Both the position numbers and the translations under genes were made by a program. Below, in pieces: positions 1 through 7,573 of a stretch of DNA of 27,878 nucleotides. Source of the DNA: CAZRVH01 sp964608325 (GTDB lineage Bacteria; Patescibacteriota; Gracilibacteria; Peribacterales; Peribacteraceae); assembly GCA_964608325.1 (NCBI GenBank), contig CAZSMX010000012.1, positions 1 through 27,878 on the forward strand, given 5' to 3'. The number at the start of each line of letters is the position of its first letter. Position 1 is the first letter of the stretch. Below the pieces are notes generated by a model. It was not told the origin of the DNA. It made no database searches and was given only the letters and a program-made list of their open reading frames with translations.

Positions 1-13
1 AGGCGGGGAAATC

Positions 14-42
14 TTGCCGTATACGCTACAAAGGACTATAAA
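14..42 (+). promoter_or_regulatory. Promoter of the sigma factor gene (leaderless type)
   Basis: TTGCCG (14-19), a 17-nt spacer and TATAAA (37-42) lie upstream of the ATG at 51, with only 8 nt between the -10 box and the start codon. Transcription would begin at or next to the ATG. The AAGGA at 31-35 is 15 nt from the ATG, too far for an ordinary Shine-Dalgarno site, so leaderless initiation is the simpler reading. Confidence 0.55.
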
Positions 43-50
43 GTGCTGCT

Positions 51-1541
51 ATGTCGCTCGCATCATTCCATTTCGACCAGCCCCAAGACGACGAGGGCCT
101 CCTCCGGCTGTTCGAAGGGGGAGAGGAATTCGTCAGTTCTGAAAAAAGGAAGAAAAAGAAAGGCGGGGAAGAGCGCGAAGATGCATCGGATGAAGAGGGT
201 GTCGCTGCTTACCAGCAAAATGCCGAATTCAACGATGATCCCATTCGGATGTATCTTACCGAGATCGGCCGCATTCCTTTGTTGAGCAGGCAGGAGGAAA
301 TCGAACTTGCGAAAGCGATCGAGGACCGGCGCTTGGAATACAACACGAAGCTGCTGTCTTTCCTTCCCGCTCAGAAAAAACTCTTCGGGCTGGTGCAGGG
401 CGCGCTCAACGGGGACGAGCGTTTCGATACGATCATCGACGTGCCGAACGACGAGATGGCGCAGAAGGAAAAGATGCGCCTGCTGATCGCCGCGAACCTC
501 CCAACAGCCAAGCGCCTGATCGAAACGAACGAGTCGGAGATGCTTCGTCTTCGCGGGCTTTCTCCGGAGTCAAAGCTCCGTGCCAAGATCGAACAGGAAA
601 TCGCGTACAGGTCCGGCAAGATAGCGGTCCTGCTCACCGAATCGGGCATCAAGCAGGATCGCCTCCTGGAAATCCATGACCAACTCAAGAGCGAAACGAA
701 TTTCATGGCCAAGGATGAGAATGCCAATGAGGAAGAAGCCGCCCAGGCGATGGCGGACGAGTTCGCGCAAATGATGGAAAGCCTGAGCGGGCCGGAGTCC
801 GACCTTCTTGAAATGCGCAGGAAAATGTCCGCGGCGAGCCTGCGCCTCGTCGTATCGATTGCGAAAAAGTATCGCAACAGGGGGCTTTCGTTCATGGATG
901 TCATCTCCGAGGGAAACACCGGTCTCATGCGCGCCGTGGATAAGTACGAACACGAACGCGGCTTCAAATTCTCCACGTATGCCACGTGGTGGATCCGCCA
1001 GGCGATCACGCGCGCCATAGCGGACAAGTCCCGCACGATCCGCATTCCGGTGCACATGCACGGTCTCGTCGGAACCGTGAGGAGGGTGCGCAACGAGCTG
1101 GAGCAGAAACTTGGAAGGAGGCCGAAAATGGAGGAAATCGCGGAAGCCGTCGGCATCAAAGTGGAAGAAGCGGAGAAGGTCATGCGTATGAGCTCGAACA
1201 TGATCTCGATGGATTCCCCGTTCGGGAGTCAGGACAGCGAACAGCGCTTCGGGGATTTTGTTCCGGAGGAAGAGAAGGGAAATACGTCCGGATTGGCGGA
1301 AAGTGATTTGGTTCATTTGAGCGAGAGGATGGGCGCTATGCTAAAAACGCTGACGTACCGCGAGCGCCAGATCATCATCTTGCGAAACGGACTCGGCGAT
1401 GGCGTCCCTTACACGCTGGAGGAATGCGGACAGGTATTCGGCGTCACGCGCGAGCGCATCCGCCAGATAGAAGCCAAGGCCATGAAGAAACTGAAGCACC
1501 CCGTGCGAATCGCCAAGTTGGGCGATTTCAACGAGGAATAA
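51..1541 (+). CDS. rpoD: RNA polymerase primary sigma factor (RpoD/SigA family)
   Basis: Primary sigma-70 factor that directs RNA polymerase to -10/-35 promoters. In order: an acidic/lysine-rich N-terminus (about 1-60), region 1.2 beginning DDPIRMYLTEIG (about 62-95), a charged spacer of about 150 residues, region 2 (about 255-330) with the -10-reading segment YATWWIRQAITR, region 3 (about 340-415), and region 4 (about 430-490) with the -35-reading helix VTRERIRQIEAKAMKKL. All canonical DNA-contact motifs are present, so it is probably the housekeeping factor, consistent with the consensus-like boxes seen across the window. No classical region 1.1 is recognisable. At 496 aa it is longer than compact SigA proteins because of the 1.2-to-2 spacer. 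The ATG at 51 fits the promoter 8 nt upstream. A terminator follows directly. Confidence 0.95.
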   Translation: MSLASFHFDQPQDDEGLLRLFEGGEEFVSSEKRKKKKGGEEREDASDEEGVAAYQQNAEFNDDPIRMYLTEIGRIPLLSRQEEIELAKAIEDRRLEYNTKLLSFLPAQKKLFGLVQGALNGDERFDTIIDVPNDEMAQKEKMRLLIAANLPTAKRLIETNESEMLRLRGLSPESKLRAKIEQEIAYRSGKIAVLLTESGIKQDRLLEIHDQLKSETNFMAKDENANEEEAAQAMADEFAQMMESLSGPESDLLEMRRKMSAASLRLVVSIAKKYRNRGLSFMDVISEGNTGLMRAVDKYEHERGFKFSTYATWWIRQAITRAIADKSRTIRIPVHMHGLVGTVRRVRNELEQKLGRRPKMEEIAEAVGIKVEEAEKVMRMSSNMISMDSPFGSQDSEQRFGDFVPEEEKGNTSGLAESDLVHLSERMGAMLKTLTYRERQIIILRNGLGDGVPYTLEECGQVFGVTRERIRQIEAKAMKKLKHPVRIAKLGDFNEE

Positions 1542-1552
1542 CAACGATATTG

Positions 1553-1585
1553 GGCATTCCAAGATGGTGCAAAGGATGCCTTTTT
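1553..1585 (+). terminator. Intrinsic terminator after rpoD
   Basis: GGCATTCC (1553-1560) pairs with GGATGCC (1574-1580) with one bulged T, followed by TTTTT (1581-1585). It lies 12 nt after the rpoD stop and is followed within 2 nt by the next promoter. Confidence 0.7.
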
Positions 1586-1586
1586 C

Positions 1587-1595
1587 TGCTATAAT
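1587..1595 (+). promoter_or_regulatory. Extended -10 promoter of the histidine kinase operon
   Basis: TGCTATAAT is a perfect extended -10 element (TGnTATAAT); no good -35 is visible, as usual for this class. It abuts the T-run of the rpoD terminator. The ATG at 1610 is 14 nt further on, so the leader would be about 8 nt and the AGGAG at 1597-1601 would lie at or just upstream of the transcription start. Confidence 0.6.
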
Positions 1596-1609
1596 TAGGA
1601 GAAAACAAA

Positions 1610-3040
1610 ATGAGCGCAAAAAATACGATTGCAGGCCTCTGGAAGCGGATCCGATTCATCCTCGTTCCCATCGTCGTGCTCTCCTGCGCCGCGGTGCTGG
1701 GTTTGTATTTTTTCTCACGCGGTCAGCACATCATGCAGGAGGAATTGAAGGATCACCTGCGCACCACCGCAACGGTCGCTTCGCACATCATCGATCCCGC
1801 ATTGGTGGCAGCCGTGAAAGACGAGGGTGACATCGGCTCGCCGGCGTTCAAGGCCCTGTTGGAACAGATGCGCCATGTCCGCATGAGCGATGACATGATC
1901 CTGTACGCGTACATCATGCGCAGGACGGATGATCCGAACATGCTCGCATTCGTCATTGACGCGGATAGCGGCCTCAGCGACGCGGAACTCGACGTGAACG
2001 GGAACGGAACGGTGGATGACGACGAGGCTCCCGGTCTGCCCGGCGAGCTATACGACGTATCGGCAGGGAATTTCATCGCGCTGCGCGAGGAAGCCTTCAA
2101 GGGTCCGGCTGTCGACGCGGAAATACTCAGGGACAAGTGGGGCGCTTCCATTTCCGGATACGCTCCCATTCGAGACGCTTCGGGAGCGATCATCGCCGTC
2201 CTTGGCATCGACATGGACGCTGGCAAGTTCGTCTCAATCTCGCAGAGTATTTTCTCTCCCATTGCGCTGCTGCTTTTGATGTTGGCGGGAATCATCCTTG
2301 CGTCGTACATCCAGTACATGTGGAACCGCCGAAACATAGAGACGTTGAAGCAGCTGGATAACGAAAGAACCGAGTTGCTTGATCTTGCTACGCACCAGCT
2401 TGGCATGCCTCTCGCCACGTTCAAGTGGTGGTTGGAGATTTTGCGCGACAAGGACGGCGGCAAGTTCTGCGACAAGAACGGAGTCTGCGAAGAGATGCAG
2501 CACGGTATCGACCGTATGGACATGATCATCCAGTCGCTGCATAGCGCGAACCACCTTTCCAAAGGCAGCATCTCGTACCATCCGGTCACAACGTCGATCG
2601 CCGATGTGATCCAGCATTCGATCGACGAAATGAAGCCGGATCTGCTGAAGAGTAACCAGGTAATTTCGTTCGGGCAAAACGGCGATGTGCCCGCCCTTTC
2701 GATCGATCCGAAGCTGATCGGCGGGGTCATCAGCGAGCTTATTGAAAACGCACACATGTACTCGCCTGCGGGAGCGCACATCGATGTTCAGCTTTCCCGC
2801 AAAGGCAACAAGGCATTGATCGATGTCATCGATACGGGATATGGCATCGCACCCGACGAGGTGAACGCCGTGTTCGAGAAGTTCAAGCGCGGGCGCGACG
2901 CAATGAAGCGCAAGCCCGTGGGCAACGGCCTCGGCTTGTACATCGCCAAGGGCATCGTCGAGCATGCGGGCGGGACCATCACGCTTAGCAGCAAGCTGGG
3001 AAAGGGAACGCACATCCGCATCATTCTGCCTCTCACATGA
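1610..3040 (+). CDS. Membrane sensor histidine kinase 1, with EF-hand-like loop in sensor
   Basis: Sensor histidine kinase of 476 aa. A TM helix (about 16-36) is followed by an extracytoplasmic Cache/PDC-like sensor (about 37-212) ending in the SGYAPI...GIDMDAG block, a second TM helix (about 214-236), a HisKA helix with phospho-acceptor His262 (THQLGMPLA), and a HATPase domain (N box ELIENAHMYSP, G1 DTGYGIAP, G2 GNGLGLYIAKG). Inside the sensor, residues 128-139 (DVNGNGTVDDDE) have D, N, N, T, D, E at the six calcium-ligand positions of an EF-hand loop. First of three coupled paralogues; its stop overlaps the next ATG (ATGA). No response regulator lies nearby. The H-box carries HQLGMP rather than the usual HELRTP. 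Kinase identity is firm; calcium binding is inferred from the motif only. Confidence 0.93.
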   Translation: MSAKNTIAGLWKRIRFILVPIVVLSCAAVLGLYFFSRGQHIMQEELKDHLRTTATVASHIIDPALVAAVKDEGDIGSPAFKALLEQMRHVRMSDDMILYAYIMRRTDDPNMLAFVIDADSGLSDAELDVNGNGTVDDDEAPGLPGELYDVSAGNFIALREEAFKGPAVDAEILRDKWGASISGYAPIRDASGAIIAVLGIDMDAGKFVSISQSIFSPIALLLLMLAGIILASYIQYMWNRRNIETLKQLDNERTELLDLATHQLGMPLATFKWWLEILRDKDGGKFCDKNGVCEEMQHGIDRMDMIIQSLHSANHLSKGSISYHPVTTSIADVIQHSIDEMKPDLLKSNQVISFGQNGDVPALSIDPKLIGGVISELIENAHMYSPAGAHIDVQLSRKGNKALIDVIDTGYGIAPDEVNAVFEKFKRGRDAMKRKPVGNGLGLYIAKGIVEHAGGTITLSSKLGKGTHIRIILPLT

Positions 3041-4500
3041 AGATGAAAACCCGCAACACCTGGCTGGGATTCTTCTTCTCTTCCATTACGAAGGGGGAGC
3101 GCCTGCGTATTTTCCTGGCGCCGTTCGTCGTGGTGATTGGCGCGGTGCTGATGGGATACCTCCTCTTCGCACGCAGCGAGGAACTCATGAAGAACCAGCT
3201 GCGCGAACACCTGCGCGTCACTGCCGCGGTGGGGGCGTTGCATATCGACCCCGCCCTCGTGCAACGGGTGCGCGGCGAGGAAGATATCGATTCGCCCGCG
3301 TTCCGAAAGCTCTTGAAGGAAGTGCAGGCCATCCGCACGCAGGACCCGCTCATCCTATTCGCGTATGTCATGCGCAAGACGGAGGATCCGGGCACGCTCG
3401 CCTTCGTCATCGACGCGGATAGCGCCCTTACCAAGGAGGAATTGGATGACAACGGAAACGGCACCGTGGATGACGATGAAGCTCCCGGCCTGCCCGGCGA
3501 GGAATATGACATCAGCGACGATTCCTACCTGCCGCTTCGTACCGACGGCTTCGCCAAGCCCGTCACGGACCAGGAAATCACCGAGGATCGCTGGGGAAGC
3601 TACATTTCGGGCTACGCCCCCATCTTCGACGCCAACGGCAAGGCAGTCGCCATACTCGGCATCGACATGGACGCGGGGAATTTCTTCCGCCTCTCGCGCA
3701 GCGTCATCTCGCCGTCCATCCTGTTGCTTGTCATCCTCTCCGGATTCCTGGTCGCGGGATACCTCCTCTACATGTGGAACCTGCACAACGTGGAGTCTCT
3801 GCGGAAGATCGACAAGGAACGTTCCGGGCTTCTGCAGCTTACGTTCCACCAGCTCGGCGAGCCGATCACCATCATGCAGTGGTCGCTGGAAACGCTGAGT
3901 GACAACCTAACGCTGCAGCAACTGGAGCACGTCGTGCCGGAACACATCACGACCATGAACGAGGGCCTGCGCCGCCTCAACGGCATCATCGACACGCTGC
4001 AGTTCGCGGAGAAGATCGACCTCGGTTCCATCGAGTTCAAGATCCAGCCCACCGAAGTGTCTTCGCTCCTGAAGGAGGTAGCCCAGAAGTATAAGACGAT
4101 CCTGGAGGCGTCGCAGCAACAGCTGACTATCCAGTGTGATGACTACATCAAGGTTCTTGCCGATAGGGAATACCTGCGCGTACTGCTGTCCGAAGTGATC
4201 GGCAACGCGATCGCGTATTCCAACAAGGCTTGCACGGTCGACGTGCGCGTGCATCCCATCCACCGCACCATCCACATCGATATCCAGGATCACGGTTGCG
4301 GCATCCCGACCGATGACATGCCCCGCCTCTTCGAGAAGTACATGCGCGGCAAGAACGCCCGCCTGCACAAGCCGGATGGAAACGGTCTCGGCCTCTACAT
4401 TTGCAAGGGCATCGTGGACGGCATGAACGGAACCATCGCGGTGGAAAGCATCGAGGACGTGGGAACCAAAGTCAGTATTACCCTTCCAGGAGTCGCATGA
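3037..4500 (+). CDS. Membrane sensor histidine kinase 2, with EF-hand-like loop in sensor
   Basis: Paralogue of the preceding kinase, 487 aa, same architecture: TM1 about 25-45, Cache-like sensor about 46-222, TM2 about 224-246, HisKA with His271 (FHQLGEPIT), and HATPase with EVIGNAIAYS, DHGCGIPTDD and GNGLGLYICKG. The EF-hand-like loop is residues 137-148 (DDNGNGTVDDDE), nearly identical to that of kinase 1, followed by the same APGLPGE stretch. The ATG at 3037 overlaps the previous stop by ATGA and has no Shine-Dalgarno site, so translation should be coupled; an ATG at 3043 is possible. Sensor and kinase domains are clearly homologous to both neighbours, pointing to tandem duplication. Confidence 0.93.
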   Translation: MKMKTRNTWLGFFFSSITKGERLRIFLAPFVVVIGAVLMGYLLFARSEELMKNQLREHLRVTAAVGALHIDPALVQRVRGEEDIDSPAFRKLLKEVQAIRTQDPLILFAYVMRKTEDPGTLAFVIDADSALTKEELDDNGNGTVDDDEAPGLPGEEYDISDDSYLPLRTDGFAKPVTDQEITEDRWGSYISGYAPIFDANGKAVAILGIDMDAGNFFRLSRSVISPSILLLVILSGFLVAGYLLYMWNLHNVESLRKIDKERSGLLQLTFHQLGEPITIMQWSLETLSDNLTLQQLEHVVPEHITTMNEGLRRLNGIIDTLQFAEKIDLGSIEFKIQPTEVSSLLKEVAQKYKTILEASQQQLTIQCDDYIKVLADREYLRVLLSEVIGNAIAYSNKACTVDVRVHPIHRTIHIDIQDHGCGIPTDDMPRLFEKYMRGKNARLHKPDGNGLGLYICKGIVDGMNGTIAVESIEDVGTKVSITLPGVA

Positions 4501-5936
4501 TTCATTTTATGAAACACATCGTGCGCTATCTCCGCGAGAGCAAGTCCGTCATTTCGATTTCCGTGCTGATCGTCACGGTCATCGGCGCGATGGGAGGGGT
4601 CTTTTTCTACCAGGGGAAAAACCTGATGGAAAGCGAGCTGAAGGAGCGCCTGCGCCTTTTGGCTTCCAACTCCGCACTGCTCTTCGAATCCATGGAATTG
4701 GAAAGCATCCGCGAACCCAAAGATGCTTCGACGAAGACGTACCGCCGGTCCGTGCTGCTCCTCGATCGCGTACGTGCTGACAATCCCGACATTCGCTTCA
4801 TCTACATTCTGCGTCCCACCCAGGATCCCGCCACGTTCGCATTCGTTTCCGATGCGGATTCCCTGAACCCGTTCCCGCCGTACTACGACCTCAACGAAGA
4901 CGGCACGATCGATGAGGAAGACGAACTGGCGCCTCCGGGCACGCCATACGACGTTTCAGAAATCCCCCAAATCCCCGAGGCGATGCAACGCACCGTCATC
5001 GTGGACGAACCCTATTCCGACCAGTGGGGAACGTACATGTCCGGGTTCGCTCCCGTGAGGAATTCCAAGGGGAAGACAATCGCCGTCCTGGGAGTGGATA
5101 TCGACATCGGGCACTACAAGGAACTCTCCACGCGCATCTTCTCTCCCATTGCCTTCTTGCTCGTGCTGCTCGCCGGATTCCTCCTGACAGGCACCATCAT
5201 CCTCTTCCTTCGCTCCCGCAAACTGCAGTCGCTTCTGGAGATGAATCGCGAAAGATCGGGCCTACTGCGCCTTACGTTCCACCAGCTCGGCCAGCCCATC
5301 ACGATCCTCAAGTGGTCCTTGGAGATGTTGCGCGACAGCGACGTGTTCAAGAAAAACGCGGATGACCAATCGCTCACGCAGCACGCGGACAACGTGAACG
5401 ATGCCATCAATCGCATCGACTTCATCCTGCAGGAATTGCATGTGGTGGATCAGATCCACGAGGGAATGCTGACGTATGAAGCGAAACCGGTGGATCTGGC
5501 GCCCGTCATCCGCAACGTCGCCAAACTGGCGGCACCGCGCCTGGCCAGCATGGAGCAAGCGCTGGAAATTTCCTTGGAAGACGTACCGCCCATCCGCATC
5601 GATGAGAAGATGATCGCCGCGGTGGTCCAGGAACTGCTCGACAACGCTATCGGTTTTTCCCCGGTGCACGGCAAGATCCGCGTGGCATTGCGCAGGCACA
5701 ACGGATTCGCCGAGCTGACCGTGCAGGACAGCGGTTGCGGCATACCCGCGAAGGATGTTGCGAATATCTTCAAGGAATTCTTCCGCGCATCCAACGCATA
5801 CACGATGAAGCCGGACGGCACGGGTCTGGGGCTCTACATCGTAAGGGGCAACGTGGAGCGCGCGGGCGGCAGGATCTCTATCGACAGCAAGGAAGGAAAG
5901 GGGACGACCGTGACGGTTTCGTTGCCGATGGCCTGA
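4497..5936 (+). CDS. Membrane sensor histidine kinase 3, with EF-hand-like loop in sensor
   Basis: Third paralogue, 479 aa from the ATG at 4497. The reading frame is open further upstream, but this ATG overlaps the previous stop (ATGA) and has AGGAG at 4488-4492. TM1 about 18-38, Cache-like sensor about 39-212, TM2 about 214-238, His262 in FHQLGQPIT, HATPase motifs ELLDNAIGFSP, DSGCGIPAKD and GTGLGLYIVRG. The sensor is the most diverged: its EF-hand-like loop at 131-142 (DLNEDGTIDEED) has Asp rather than Glu at position 12, and the region before it is rearranged. Last gene of the operon; the next gene is on the opposite strand. Any phosphorelay partner must be encoded elsewhere. Confidence 0.93.
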   Translation: MIHFMKHIVRYLRESKSVISISVLIVTVIGAMGGVFFYQGKNLMESELKERLRLLASNSALLFESMELESIREPKDASTKTYRRSVLLLDRVRADNPDIRFIYILRPTQDPATFAFVSDADSLNPFPPYYDLNEDGTIDEEDELAPPGTPYDVSEIPQIPEAMQRTVIVDEPYSDQWGTYMSGFAPVRNSKGKTIAVLGVDIDIGHYKELSTRIFSPIAFLLVLLAGFLLTGTIILFLRSRKLQSLLEMNRERSGLLRLTFHQLGQPITILKWSLEMLRDSDVFKKNADDQSLTQHADNVNDAINRIDFILQELHVVDQIHEGMLTYEAKPVDLAPVIRNVAKLAAPRLASMEQALEISLEDVPPIRIDEKMIAAVVQELLDNAIGFSPVHGKIRVALRRHNGFAELTVQDSGCGIPAKDVANIFKEFFRASNAYTMKPDGTGLGLYIVRGNVERAGGRISIDSKEGKGTTVTVSLPMA

Positions 5937-5938
5937 CG

Positions 5939-5964
5939 AAAAAACGCATCGTATGCAATGCGTT
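5939..5964 (-). terminator. Intrinsic terminator of the minus-strand gene at 6058-6660
   Basis: Read on the minus strand, AACGCAT (5964-5958) and ATGCGTT (5949-5943) form a 7-bp stem with an 8-nt loop, followed by a T-run (the A6 at 5939-5944). The plus strand has no T-run after the hairpin, so it serves the minus-strand gene; it lies directly after the kinase operon stop. Confidence 0.6.
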
Positions 5965-6057
5965 CGGGTGTCATTTGAAATTGGTGGAAAGGATTCAATT
6001 TGAGTGGAACCGCTTACAAAAATTCATCATGCAATGGCATGCTATTATTTCACCCGA

Positions 6058-6660
6058 TTATTTTTGAAATAATTCTGGAATGACGCGATACATATCCAAA
6101 CGCGCCTGATAGAAGGGCAAAACGGAATCGTCGATCGGATATTTTGAGACTGCGTCGCCATGCCCGCCTTCTTCGGTATCCAACTGGATGTGTCTTTCCA
6201 TGAAATGTCTGTAGGCGAGCAATGTTTCAGTCGTCCAATGTTCGTTCTGAAGAATCGCATCAAAGATCGCGCCGAGTTCGTGCTCACGGCTGAAGACCGT
6301 GTGGGCACGTACTTTGGAATCCATCTTCCTACATGTCTCGATGTATCGGTTGGCGGAATCTTTCAGGCCAGCATCGGGTGTATATCCTGCCTTTGTTAAA
6401 AAGTGATCGAGGAATTCCCAGTGATCTCCGCGTTTCTCGTAATCGGAGAATCGCAAATTGTCCGTCTTCAATTCACCGCGTGCCATTCCCTGTAAATCAG
6501 GGTCTTGCTTATACACTTTTAGCCCTTCCCTCAAGGCTTCGGCGAATTCGACGGCTGCGGCACGGGAAAGGTACATCAGGCGCATCAATTGGGGCTCCTC
6601 CAAAGATTTCCAGTTCAGGTTGGTAATGTCGCCAACGACTTTCTTATACTCCAAATCCAT
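6058..6660 (-). CDS. Heme-oxygenase-fold protein, DUF3050-like
   Basis: A 200-aa, mainly helical soluble protein. The C-terminal segment HFMERHIQLDTEEGGHGD (about 153-170) resembles the conserved H-I-x-L-D...H-G block of DUF3050-type proteins in the heme-oxygenase/TenA-like superfamily, where such His/Glu/Asp residues can bind iron or heme. Further acidic/His residues (HELGAIFD) fit a helical metal-binding bundle. The reaction is unknown. It lies just downstream of ssrA on the same strand, with its own TATAAT (6669-6674) 8 nt before the ATG, and ends at the terminator at 5939-5964. Family assignment is by motif memory only. Confidence 0.6.
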   Translation of the reverse strand: MDLEYKKVVGDITNLNWKSLEEPQLMRLMYLSRAAAVEFAEALREGLKVYKQDPDLQGMARGELKTDNLRFSDYEKRGDHWEFLDHFLTKAGYTPDAGLKDSANRYIETCRKMDSKVRAHTVFSREHELGAIFDAILQNEHWTTETLLAYRHFMERHIQLDTEEGGHGDAVSKYPIDDSVLPFYQARLDMYRVIPELFQK

Positions 6661-6668
6661 GGAGTTAA

Positions 6669-6694
6669 ATTATACTATTTAAATATATTGTCAA
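6669..6694 (-). promoter_or_regulatory. Promoter for the DUF3050-like gene
   Basis: Minus strand: TATAAT at 6674-6669, 8 nt before the ATG at 6660. A perfect TTGACA occurs at 6694-6689, but the spacer is only 14 nt, so it may not act as the -35. The box begins just after the CCA end of tmRNA; no terminator is seen between them. Confidence 0.5.
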
Positions 6695-6696
6695 TA

Positions 6697-7102
6697 TGGT
6701 GGAGATGCCGGGACTTGAACCCGGGTCCAACGTGGATGGATGCAGCTCATACGATCATGAACCTTTCGTTCTCACGCCCGGTAAGAAAGGAACAAAGAGA
6801 CGGGGTGAGTGATGATGCTGTATTCCGGCGTCCGTCGCATCAGGCGGAAGCCAACCTCGCTAATGACGCCCCATCCAAATAGCGAGGATCAAAGGTGGGA
6901 CGCGTTTCCGGTAAGGGGAAACTTAAGCAGCGAAAGCGTATGCCGGGGTCATGCTCGCGAGAGCAGACTGGAAGCGTGCGCCGAGCGTGCGTACAGATGT
7001 TTTTGCATCTATTGGTGCAACAAGTGGGTATCGGGAACCGTTGCCATCCCGGATCGAAGCATAACAACCAACGTATTCACGCTGTCGAAGCCTGTCATCC
7101 CC
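6697..7102 (-). ncRNA. ssrA: Transfer-messenger RNA (tmRNA)
   Basis: Rescues stalled ribosomes by tagging incomplete proteins. On the minus strand the RNA starts GGGGATGACAGGCTTCGACA (7102 downward), the typical tmRNA 5' end, and ends with a T-arm and acceptor ...CATCTCCACCA with an encoded CCA (6699-6697). The ends form a 7-bp acceptor stem (GGGGAUG with CAUCUCC, one G-U pair). The tag frame ends GCA TAC GCT TTC GCT GCT TAA (stop 6925-6923), giving a ...AYAFAA tail. The likely resume codon is GCA at 7006-7004, preceded by AATAGAT much as in E. coli, so the tag would be 27 residues starting AKTSV. Length 406 nt, one-piece form. The exact resume codon is inferred. Confidence 0.92.
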
Positions 7103-7138
7103 ATATGAGATAGAGCCCTAAGGCTAGGCTAAAAAATT

Positions 7139-7155
7139 GAATACATTATTTGTTC
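7139..7155. repeat. 17-bp GAAC-type dyad, copy 1
   Basis: GAATACATTATTTGTTC, identical to the copy at 13245-13261 and related to those at 14115, 15123, 17936 and 25701. It lies 37-53 nt upstream of the tmRNA 5' end, in the AT-rich spacer between ssrA and the YdeI-like gene. Confidence 0.6.
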
Positions 7156-7191
7156 TTCGAGAGAGCCTCTGTTTTCACGGAGCAGAAGGCA

Positions 7192-7197
7192 AGTATA
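7192..7197 (-). promoter_or_regulatory. Possible -10 box for ssrA transcription
   Basis: TATACT on the minus strand (7197-7192), about 90 nt upstream of the mature tmRNA 5' end; a precursor would need 5' trimming. No convincing -35 or nearer -10 was found, so this is weak. Confidence 0.25.
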
Positions 7198-7255
7198 GCC
7201 GTATGTCCATTGCGGCGCCATCCAAATCCCCATTAAATCGGATCCTTTCCAATCC

Positions 7256-7564
7256 TCACTTCTTCTTGTTCTTCCCCCGTATCCACTTCTGCGTACTGCT
7301 GAGTTTTTTGTCGGTGCGATGTATGCATCCGATCCAGCAGCACGGGCGGCGGTCGCCCTCCTTCAATTGCTCGGGCACGCGCCTCACGTGGTCCGCGCGC
7401 GTTTCGGGTTTCTTCACGTACTCCACCCAGCAGATCCACTCGTTGCGCGAAAGGGGAGTGAGGCTTTCCCAGTGCGCGAGCGCTTCCTTGTCCGCCATCA
7501 GCGCCTTCTTCAGGTCCGCGGGGACCTCGTGTACCACGCCGCCGGAAATGTTCTTCGTAGCCAT
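7256..7564 (-). CDS. YdeI/OmpD-associated (OmdA-domain) family protein
   Basis: A 102-aa protein with the OmdA-type core: ADLKKALMADKEALAHWESL, then PLSRNEWICWVEYVKKPETR and a basic RRVPEQLKEGDR segment, matching the recurrent S/N-W-I-x-x-KKPETR-x-x-R pattern of YdeI/OmdA proteins. The C-terminus (RPCCWIGCIH, then a lysine-rich tail) is unusual. Members are linked to stress or bacteriocin protection but have no defined biochemistry. It follows the DUF1697 gene on the same strand with a 9-nt gap; a TAAAAT (7576-7571) lies 6 nt before the ATG, overlapping the upstream stop codon, so it may have its own leaderless start or be read through. Confidence 0.75.
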   Translation of the reverse strand: MATKNISGGVVHEVPADLKKALMADKEALAHWESLTPLSRNEWICWVEYVKKPETRADHVRRVPEQLKEGDRRPCCWIGCIHRTDKKLSSTQKWIRGKNKKK

Positions 7565-7573
7565 GCTGTAATT

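Noticed and set aside
371..1316. Long minus-strand open frames under the sigma factor
   Set aside because: Arg/Ser/His-rich translations without domains; shadows of rpoD in GC-rich DNA.
6689..6694. TTGACA as -35 of the DUF3050-like gene
   Set aside because: Spacer to the TATAAT is 14 nt, too short; kept only as a remark in the promoter entry.
7103..7255. Possible CRISPR or tRNA in the spacer next to ssrA
   Set aside because: No regularly spaced repeats and no cloverleaf; only the 17-bp dyad and a possible -10 box were found.
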